Assembly: GCA_035528575.1 (NCBI GenBank)
Contig: DATKYK010000008.1
Location: 1 to 61,497, forward strand
Direction of reading: 5' to 3'
Source: Dehalococcoidia bacterium
GTDB lineage: Bacteria > Chloroflexota > Dehalococcoidia > E44-bin15
DNA: 61,497 nucleotides
The translations under genes were made by a program, and so were the position numbers. A model generated the notes under the pieces. That model saw nothing but the letters and a program-made list of their open reading frames with translations, made no database searches and had not been told where the DNA came from. Positions 34,529 through 43,165 of this stretch are shown here, piece by piece; position 1 is the first letter of the stretch; the number at the start of each line of letters is the position of its first letter.

Positions 34529-35413
34529 TTAGCATTTGATCCCCAATTCTTTTTCAAGATCAAAATAGGCTTTTTTGCGGTCATAAAGTTCATCTATTTT
34601 TCCTAACTCAACAAATTTTAGCCTATTATCAATCTCATGAAATGTCCCAGAAAGCAGATTTTCAACCTTTTCATGATCTGACTCAGATGCCACGATATAT
34701 ATATGACTGTTCCACAAATCAAACGCGTGCTTTAATTTACCGAGAGCATGTTCTACATCGCCACCAACTTGAACCTCAAAAACGTAAGTTGGCACGGAAT
34801 GGGCTAGTTTTCGCCATACAGCATCAAGCCTACTTGTTTTACTGCCTATCTTAATTGGGTATTCAGAATCGGCAAGGAAGCCCTGAATTCTCCCAATTTC
34901 AACCAATCTTAATTTCACTTCGTTATGGGAAGGTATAAATGGGGTTTCAGCCTCAGCCACTCGCATTCTATCCGGCTCTGATAGCTTTTGCACGTAATCC
35001 GTTGGCTGGATAGATTGGAGTTGGGAAATAAGCCAGTTGGCCATATACTCGTTAAGAAGTTGGAAACCTGAACGCGTGCGTTTCTTTAAATCCTCTGAAA
35101 TTATTCTGGATTTAATCCATTCAGCATATGGCAAACACTTCTCTACATCGAACTCTAATCGCAGTGACCAAATTACTCGTTCCTCTTTTATTTCCTGAGG
35201 CCAGAGTGGCTTATCCTGATAAAACTTCGTTTTTACAACCCCATAACCAATAACACCAATTACTGGTTGCGTAGCATAAAAGAATATAATATCGTTCTCA
35301 CATAACTCATCCCATAGGTGTCTCTGCGTTTGCTTAAGACCCCAGATATTCTGATAACTAAAAGCGGTTTTCCAATTCTCAGGTGAACCCACAGCTAACC
35401 AGTAATTTGCCAT
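34529..35413 (-). CDS. EVE domain fused to PD-(D/E)XK nuclease-like domain
   Basis: A 294-residue protein with two domains. Residues about 1-135 resemble an EVE/PUA-like fold: a start MANYWLAVGSPENWKTAF, aromatic pocket region NIWGLKQTQRHLWDEL, DIIFFYATQPVIGVIGYGVV and LRLEFDV. EVE domains read modified bases. Residues about 165-245 fit a PD-(D/E)XK nuclease: SRLDAVW (D197), TYVFEVQVGGD (E213-x-Q215), helix HALGKLKHAFDLW and strand HIYIVASE. The ExQ variant is known in nuclease subfamilies. The gene is AT-rich compared with polX and secA and has no partner genes, signs of transfer. The likely role is a modification-dependent restriction enzyme or RNA/DNA processing nuclease; this is inference. 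GAAGGTAG precedes the ATG. Confidence 0.75.
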   Translation of the reverse strand: MANYWLAVGSPENWKTAFSYQNIWGLKQTQRHLWDELCENDIIFFYATQPVIGVIGYGVVKTKFYQDKPLWPQEIKEERVIWSLRLEFDVEKCLPYAEWIKSRIISEDLKKRTRSGFQLLNEYMANWLISQLQSIQPTDYVQKLSEPDRMRVAEAETPFIPSHNEVKLRLVEIGRIQGFLADSEYPIKIGSKTSRLDAVWRKLAHSVPTYVFEVQVGGDVEHALGKLKHAFDLWNSHIYIVASESDHEKVENLLSGTFHEIDNRLKFVELGKIDELYDRKKAYFDLEKELGIKC

Positions 35414-35670
35414 TATGCTACCTTCTCAACATACGTTGATAATCAGAATACCTGTTACCCAGCTTCATCTACATCATCCCAGCAACGTAAGTGACAGGCG
35501 TATTTCATACATGAACCCCAGAAGGTTATTAGATCTTCGTGTTCCGGGCCTCTTATCCATCCCTCGGCTACAACAACCACCGGCTGATTGCGTCTCATTG
35601 GTTTTCCGCACTTAATCACAGGTATGAACGCCTAACTTAGCCTCCATATGTCACCTTCCCTATCACTTCA

Positions 35671-38283
<2,613 letters not shown>

Positions 38284-38285
38284 GC

Positions 38286-38501
38286 TTATTCACCACCGAT
38301 TATTCTCATGGCTTCCTCGGCCATCGATTCTAAAACCGCCACCGTTACCTCTCCCATGCCATCGACAGTGAAGGCATGGACCGAACTGGCAGCATCTGAC
38401 CTCAGGATACAGGGTATGCCGTTGCTCTCCAGTAGGCCCTTTATGACGTGAGCCTCCATCTCGCCGGAGGAGCGGTACACATCCACCAATTTTTCGCCCA
38501 T
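38286..38501 (-). CDS. DUF2007-like small protein
   Basis: A 71-residue ferredoxin-fold protein of the DUF2007 type (putative signal-transducing). It starts [20 protein letters not shown], followed by [14 protein letters not shown], and the second half ends [19 protein letters not shown], which is the family pattern. Function unknown. I take the ATG at 38501; a GTG at 38510 directly abuts the prs stop. It is tightly packed between prs and secA. Confidence 0.8.
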   Translation of the reverse strand: MGEKLVDVYRSSGEMEAHVIKGLLESNGIPCILRSDAASSVHAFTVDGMGEVTVAVLESMAEEAMRIIGGE

Positions 38502-38510
38502 AGTTATCAC

Positions 38511-39452
38511 TCACTCGAACATTGCACCAACAGAGAGCCCGGCGTGGATGCGGTGTATCGCTTCGCCAAGGAGCGCCGCCAGGGAGAGAATAGAAATCTT
38601 TTCGTTCTTCTTGCTATCCGGGAGGGGGATAGTATCGGTAACCACTACTTCTATAACCGGGCTTTTAGCGATCCTCTTAACGGCGGATCTGGAAAAGACG
38701 GGGTGAGTACAACAGGCGTAAATCTCAGTGGCCCCAGCTTTCTGCAAAGCAGTTGCGGCAGTAACTAGTGAGCCTGCGGTATCGATCTCATCGTCTATCA
38801 GGAGAGCGCGCATCCCGGCGACATTGCCAATGATATTGAGCGTCTCCGCCTTATCGATATTACCCACCCTGCGCTTCTCGATAATTGCCAGTGGGGTACT
38901 GAGCCTCTCCGCTAGGTCACGGGCCCGCTTGGAGATGCCGATGTCGGTGGCGACCACTACCAGATTCCCCAGAGCTTTAGTTTCGAAATAGTTACCCAAC
39001 ATGTATAGCGCGGTCAATTCATCCACCGGGATGGTGAAAAAGCCCTGGATCTGCCCGGCATGAAGGTCCACGGTCAATAGACGGTTGGCCCCAGCTACCG
39101 TGATCATATCGGCGACAAGCCGTGCGGTTATCGGCACCCTTGGCTGGTCCTTCTTATCGGTGCGCCCATAGCCGAAATAGGGGACCACCGCGGTGATACG
39201 CGCCGCCGAAGCCCGCCTTAAGGCATCGAGCATGATAAGTAGCTCCATCAGGTTTTTATTCACCGGGGATGAGATCGGCTGGATAACATAGACATCCCGC
39301 TCCCGCACATTTTCTAGAATACGCACAAAGATATTCTCATTGCTGAATTCGAAGACCTCAGCCTGGCCTAAAGGGATTTCCAGATAATCGCAGATCCCCT
39401 GAGCTAAGGCCGGGTGTGCGTTTCCGGTGAAAACCTTCAACTCGTCAATCAA
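38511..39452 (-). CDS. prs: Ribose-phosphate pyrophosphokinase
   Basis: Prs makes PRPP from ribose 5-phosphate and ATP. Motifs: SNENIFVRILENVRERDVYVIQ, PYFGYGRTDKKDQPRVPI, TVDLHAGQIQGFF (pyrophosphate-binding region) and the PRPP loop LLIDDEIDTAGS. I place the start at the TTG at 39452 (313 residues) because GGAGGAG precedes it at short spacing. The ATG at 39473, which abuts the crotonase stop (TGA-ATG), would add seven residues encoding the ribosome site itself. Either start is possible. Confidence 0.94.
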   Translation of the reverse strand: MIDELKVFTGNAHPALAQGICDYLEIPLGQAEVFEFSNENIFVRILENVRERDVYVIQPISSPVNKNLMELLIMLDALRRASAARITAVVPYFGYGRTDKKDQPRVPITARLVADMITVAGANRLLTVDLHAGQIQGFFTIPVDELTALYMLGNYFETKALGNLVVVATDIGISKRARDLAERLSTPLAIIEKRRVGNIDKAETLNIIGNVAGMRALLIDDEIDTAGSLVTAATALQKAGATEIYACCTHPVFSRSAVKRIAKSPVIEVVVTDTIPLPDSKKNEKISILSLAALLGEAIHRIHAGLSVGAMFE

Positions 39453-39473
39453 AGCTCCTCCTTTTTCAATCAT

Positions 39474-40271
39474 TCATTTGCCCTTGAACTGTGCTTCCCT
39501 TTTCTCGATAAAGGCGGCTACGCCCTCGCGGTAGTCCTCCGAGCTCAGCGCCAGCGCCTGGTAGGCTGCTGCCATCTCCAGCGCCGCCTCCAGGTCGGTA
39601 TCAAGTGCCTTGTAGGCCAGCACCTTGGACATCTGGACAGCCAGTGGTGGGTTTTGGGCTATCTTTCCTGCCAGGTCCATGGTCTCCCGCTCCAGGTCAT
39701 CGGCAGATACAAGGCGGTTCAGCACCCCGATTCGTTTGGCCTCTTCCGCCTCAAGGAAATCGCCGGTGAACAGAAACTCAAGCCCCCTGCCCAGCCCCAT
39801 AAGGCGGGTGTAGAGCCATGTGCCACCACCGCCGGGGATGAGCCCGACCCTGACGAAACCGTTCCTGAACCTGGATTTCTCCGAGCCCACCCTCATGTCG
39901 CAGGCAAAGGCAAAATCGCAGCCAGCGCCCACAGCAGCGCCGTTAACCATGGCGATGGTCGGTTTGTCCAACCTTTGAAGCCCGAGGGCCACCTTCTGGT
40001 AGCTGTTCCGCACGTTATGATGCATCTCCACCGGGGTCCCGCTTAGCCCGCTAGCCTTACCGCCTTCGCTAATATCAGCGCCTGAGCAGAAGACCCTACC
40101 GGCGCCGGTAAGGACCACCACCCTCACATCGTCATTGCTGGCTATTTCAGCTATCGCTGCCACCATCTCCTGCAGCATCCGGGTGTCTAGGGCATTCATT
40201 TTATCAGGACGGTTCATGGTGATGGTAGCAATATGCTCCTCTTTTTTCAGGATAATGTTCCGGTAAACCAT
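39474..40271 (-). CDS. Crotonase-fold enoyl-CoA hydratase/isomerase family protein
   Basis: A 265-residue crotonase. The oxyanion hole is formed by FCSGADISEG and NGAAVGAGCDFAFACD, and FRNGFVRVGLIPGGGGTW follows. The two glutamates that act in enoyl-CoA hydratase are not conserved: the first is Asp (GCDFA) and the second is Phe (NGFVRVG). It is therefore unlikely to be a classical hydratase. An isomerase, a decarboxylase or a lyase of the superfamily is possible. It has a strong ribosome site (GGGGGAGG) before the ATG at 40271 and heads the prs-secA cluster, a linkage without obvious metabolic meaning. Confidence 0.85.
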   Translation of the reverse strand: MVYRNIILKKEEHIATITMNRPDKMNALDTRMLQEMVAAIAEIASNDDVRVVVLTGAGRVFCSGADISEGGKASGLSGTPVEMHHNVRNSYQKVALGLQRLDKPTIAMVNGAAVGAGCDFAFACDMRVGSEKSRFRNGFVRVGLIPGGGGTWLYTRLMGLGRGLEFLFTGDFLEAEEAKRIGVLNRLVSADDLERETMDLAGKIAQNPPLAVQMSKVLAYKALDTDLEAALEMAAAYQALALSSEDYREGVAAFIEKREAQFKGK

Positions 40272-40608
40272 AGGATCCTCCCCCTCTTTATTGCAATGCT
40301 ATTTAACAGGCTCCAACATTTCATTCTAGCATAAAAAAACCTCTCGATACAATTTATATACTCGTCCAGTACATTGGTGGCACGTCACCGTTCGCCTAAT
40401 GTGGTTGTCATCTCGGGTGCAGCGAATCAATTTCACCCTTTTCCACCCACCCGCCCTGATATGCGGCACTGCCCCGACATATCGGGGAGACCCCTGCCAT
40501 AGGAGAGCCCCTCTCTGGACTCCCCCTTTATAGATCCTGCTTAACCAAGTAACAACTACCATTAAACGGGATCAATTTAACTATGTGCCTCGATTATCGA
40601 TTGAGGGC
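40272..40608. other. Intergenic region with a copy of the dispersed palindrome
   Basis: About 340 bases without a gene. It holds the CCCCGA-cata-TCGGGG palindrome and flanking bases shared with the MITE at 6.4 kb (inverted). A short frame on minus (40326-40562) shows no protein character. Confidence 0.55.
40472..40493 (-). repeat. Palindromic repeat related to the MITE interior
   Basis: CCCCGA (40472-40477) and TCGGGG (40482-40487) around cata. On the minus strand the 40472-40493 text GGGGTCTCCCCGATatgTC matches the interior of the element at 6341-6468 (6382-6405) with few differences. No terminal inverted repeats are seen here, so it may be a decayed copy. Confidence 0.55.
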
Positions 40609-41313
40609 TTATTGCTCCTGCGCCATGGTCTCGAGCGCCGCCCGCGCTGCCTCCGTCTCCGCCTGTCGCTTGCTCTTACCACGACCCCTGGCGATTACAC
40701 TGCCGACAATGGAAACCTCAACGGTGAACTCCTTGGCATGGTCCGGGCCTACCGCCTTAATGGTTCGATAAATTGGGGCCTCACCATGCCTTGCCTGTGC
40801 GATCTCCTGAAGCTGAGACTTATAGTCATAAAAAAGCCTGTGTTTGACAGCTCTACCTATCTCGTCGTCGAAGAGATGGAGCATAAAGTCCCGACATGCG
40901 GCAAAGCCCTGATCGATCAAGATAGCTCCGACCACCGCTTCGAAGGCTCCTGCTAGTATAGACTGCTTGGCGCGTCCCCCGCTGGCCTCCTCGCCACGCC
41001 CCAGATAAAGGTAGTTGCCAAGCCCCAGGGATCTGGCTAACCGTGCCAGGGTTTCCCCGCGCACCAGCGCTGCCCGGAGCTTGGTCATCCCTCCCTCAGA
41101 TAGGTGGGGAAAATCTTCATAAAGCTTCTCGGCGATGACAAATCCCAGCAGGGAATCTCCCAGGAACTCCAGCCGCTCATTAGAGGGCAGGGCGAAGTCG
41201 GTGTTTTCATGCAGATAGGAGCGGTGAACCAGGGCTTGCTTGAGCAGAGCGGGATACCTGAAGGTGAAGCCGAGCGTATCCTGTAATTCCATGAATTCGG
41301 CAGATTCAGCCAA
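40609..41313 (-). CDS. rnc: Ribonuclease III
   Basis: RNase III cuts double-stranded RNA, including the rRNA precursor. The signature NERLEFLGDSLLG is present near residue 44, the second acidic patch is in AFEAVVGAILID, and the C-terminal dsRNA-binding domain (about 155-234) has DYKSQLQEIAQ and GRGKSKRQAETEAARAAL. 234 residues. It starts with a TTG at 41313 behind a G-rich stretch; no better ATG is in frame nearby except Met8. It is divergent from the CCA gene. Confidence 0.95.
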   Translation of the reverse strand: MAESAEFMELQDTLGFTFRYPALLKQALVHRSYLHENTDFALPSNERLEFLGDSLLGFVIAEKLYEDFPHLSEGGMTKLRAALVRGETLARLARSLGLGNYLYLGRGEEASGGRAKQSILAGAFEAVVGAILIDQGFAACRDFMLHLFDDEIGRAVKHRLFYDYKSQLQEIAQARHGEAPIYRTIKAVGPDHAKEFTVEVSIVGSVIARGRGKSKRQAETEAARAALETMAQEQ

Positions 41314-41367
41314 GATTTAGCCCCCCCATCAACATAAGTATTCCGCCTCGATTTGTCAAGGCAGGCG

Positions 41368-41376
41368 TGATATAAT
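41368..41376 (+). promoter_or_regulatory. Extended -10 directly before the CCA-enzyme gene
   Basis: TGA-TATAAT (41368-41376) with the ATG at 41386, nine bases further. A leader of zero to three bases is expected. Confidence 0.55.
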
Positions 41377-41385
41377 TCGAATCTA

Positions 41386-42720
41386 ATGGAGAACCTGGCA
41401 TTAAAGATGAGCCGGGGTATGCCTGGGAAACTCATCGCCTTTCTCCGCATCGCCGGGGAGGAAGCCCAGGCACAAGGGCAGAGGCTATATCTTGTGGGCG
41501 GTGCGGTTCGCGACCTTTTCCTGGGGCGTCCCAATCTGGACTTCGACCTGGTGGTAGAGGGCGATGCCCCTCGCCTCGCTCGCCAGCTTGCCAAGAAGGA
41601 GAGGCTGGATGGGGAGAATAGCAAAGTTGGGGAGCGGGTGACAGTTCACCGTCAATTCGGCACGGCAAAGTTCAGCCACGGGGGATTGAACATCGACCTG
41701 ATCACGGCGCGCTCCGAAACCTATGCTAGACCTGGAGCCCTGCCCACAGTGCAGCCAGGAAAGATCCGGGATGACCTTCACCGGCGGGACTTTTCTATAA
41801 ATGCTATGGCCATCGACCTGAGCCCGGCCTCTTTCGGCCAGTTGCTTGACCCTCATGGCGGTCGCAGTGACCTGGAGCAGAAACGAGTTGTTCGCATCCT
41901 TCATGAGCGCAGCTTTATCGATGATGCCACCAGAATTCTGCGTGCGCTTCGCTATGAACAGAGGCTTGGTCTCAAGCTCGAGCGTAATACCGAGCGGCTG
42001 CTCTGCGAGCATAAATCGATGCTGGACACTATAAGCGGCGACCGAATAAGGCACGAACTGGAGCTTATCCTGAAAGAGGACCGCCCCGAGCAAATCCTTA
42101 AGCGCGCACAGGCTCTAGGGGTACTCCAGCAGCTTCACCCTTCCCTGAGAGGCAATGGATGGCTGGCCCAGAGGTTTCGCCAGGCTCGCCGGGAAGCGAT
42201 GGCCGACCCCACCCTTTACCTACTGTTGCTTGTCTACCACCTCAGCGAGACTGATATTGAGGGCCTCATCGACCGCCTTAAGATAGTGGGGGAATTGGGG
42301 CGAAACATGCGGCAGGTGCCCCGACTGAAGGATGAGCTCCCCATCCTGGCAGAAGACGCCCTCCCCAACAGCAGAATCCACCGTCTGCTCAAACGCTATC
42401 ACCCAGGGACGATCGCTGCCTGTGGTCTGGCCAGCGATTCACCAATTATTCGCTCCCATCTGGAGCGATACCTAAACGAATTGCGTTATGTCAAGGCAAT
42501 CCTGGATGGGGAGGATCTAAAGAGACTGGGGGCCAAGCCCGGACCTCGCCTGGGAAGGATGCTGGAAACACTGCGATGGGCAAGGCTGGATGGGCAGGTG
42601 AGCACCAGGGAGGAGGAGGAGGCGCTGGTCAGACAAATAATGGGGGAGAACCGGGATGGAGGGGGCGGAACTGGTGGGGGTAGCGAAGGAGGGATAGCAG
42701 AATTTGGCGGAGACATGTGA
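41386..42720 (+). CDS. Class II tRNA nucleotidyltransferase (CCA-adding/poly(A) polymerase family)
   Basis: A 444-residue class II nucleotidyltransferase. The active site is in LVGGAVRDLFLGRPNLDFDL (GG-x-DxD). The neck motifs follow as RRDFSINAMAIDL, LLDPHGGRSDLEQ, RSFIDDATRILRALRYEQR and SGDRIRHELELIL. The family includes enzymes adding CCA, only CC or only A, and poly(A) tails; the sequence alone does not decide. The C-terminus is a Gly-rich tail (about 420-444) that overlaps the start of the next gene. The ATG has no ribosome site and lies nine bases after an extended -10. Confidence 0.9.
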   Translation: MENLALKMSRGMPGKLIAFLRIAGEEAQAQGQRLYLVGGAVRDLFLGRPNLDFDLVVEGDAPRLARQLAKKERLDGENSKVGERVTVHRQFGTAKFSHGGLNIDLITARSETYARPGALPTVQPGKIRDDLHRRDFSINAMAIDLSPASFGQLLDPHGGRSDLEQKRVVRILHERSFIDDATRILRALRYEQRLGLKLERNTERLLCEHKSMLDTISGDRIRHELELILKEDRPEQILKRAQALGVLQQLHPSLRGNGWLAQRFRQARREAMADPTLYLLLLVYHLSETDIEGLIDRLKIVGELGRNMRQVPRLKDELPILAEDALPNSRIHRLLKRYHPGTIAACGLASDSPIIRSHLERYLNELRYVKAILDGEDLKRLGAKPGPRLGRMLETLRWARLDGQVSTREEEEALVRQIMGENRDGGGGTGGGSEGGIAEFGGDM

Positions 42721-42928
42721 CGTGTGTGGTGAACCCCTGGGCGAGGAGAATGTCTCCCGCTGCCTGATATGCGGCCGCAGGTTTCATATGGCATGGTCTA
42801 CCGATGCGCCGGTGGAAAACTGCGGGCACGCCTTTTTCGATGAGCGCTCCTCGGCCCTAGGGTTTATCTGCAGTCCATGTGTAGATGAGAACCGAGAGAT
42901 CGGCGGATCGATTATCGACATGGGGTAA
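42704..42928 (+). CDS. Small zinc-finger-like protein, 74 aa
   Basis: Four Cys pairs or motifs in 74 residues: CDVCGEPLGEENVSRCLICGRRFH, then ENCGHAF and CSPC. This arrangement fits a RING/PHD-like double zinc knuckle with two bound ions. The TTG at 42704 overlaps the end of the CCA gene by 17 bases, and GGAGGG lies about 10 bases before it. No family name is justified. It is likely cotranscribed with the CCA gene. Confidence 0.7.
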   Translation: MAETCDVCGEPLGEENVSRCLICGRRFHMAWSTDAPVENCGHAFFDERSSALGFICSPCVDENREIGGSIIDMG

Positions 42929-42941
42929 ATGCCAGTTTAGT

Positions 42942-43100
42942 TCAGAGCCAGCAGCCCGGGTCGGCGGCAAGCATATCGCCGGTTCTCTCGAAGGGTCGGC
43001 CACGACAGCCAGCGCATTCCACCCTATATTCGCATTCGCTACACTTACCCTTCAGTAGTTCCCGCGAGCGTAGCTGCGCCAGCAACTCTGCTTCGTTCAT
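42942..43100 (-). CDS. 52-aa SPASM-like iron-sulfur tail protein
   Basis: A frame of 52 codons from ATG 43100 to TGA 42942. The text LLKGKCSECEYRVECAGCRG and then a stretch ending GDMLAADPGCWL is the C-terminal cluster-binding tail of SPASM radical SAM enzymes of heme synthesis (NirJ/AhbC/AhbD type), with cysteines at 20, 23, 29, 32 and 50. The radical SAM core is missing: upstream is only 65 bases to dinG. It is either a stand-alone small iron-sulfur protein or the relic of a truncated enzyme. A TATAAG lies just upstream of the ATG on the minus strand. Confidence 0.6.
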   Translation of the reverse strand: MNEAELLAQLRSRELLKGKCSECEYRVECAGCRGRPFERTGDMLAADPGCWL

Positions 43101-43165
43101 ATCGAGTTAGCTTATAATTTGCGGCGATAGCATAAAGAAATAGGAAGGGATCCCCGAGTTCCACT

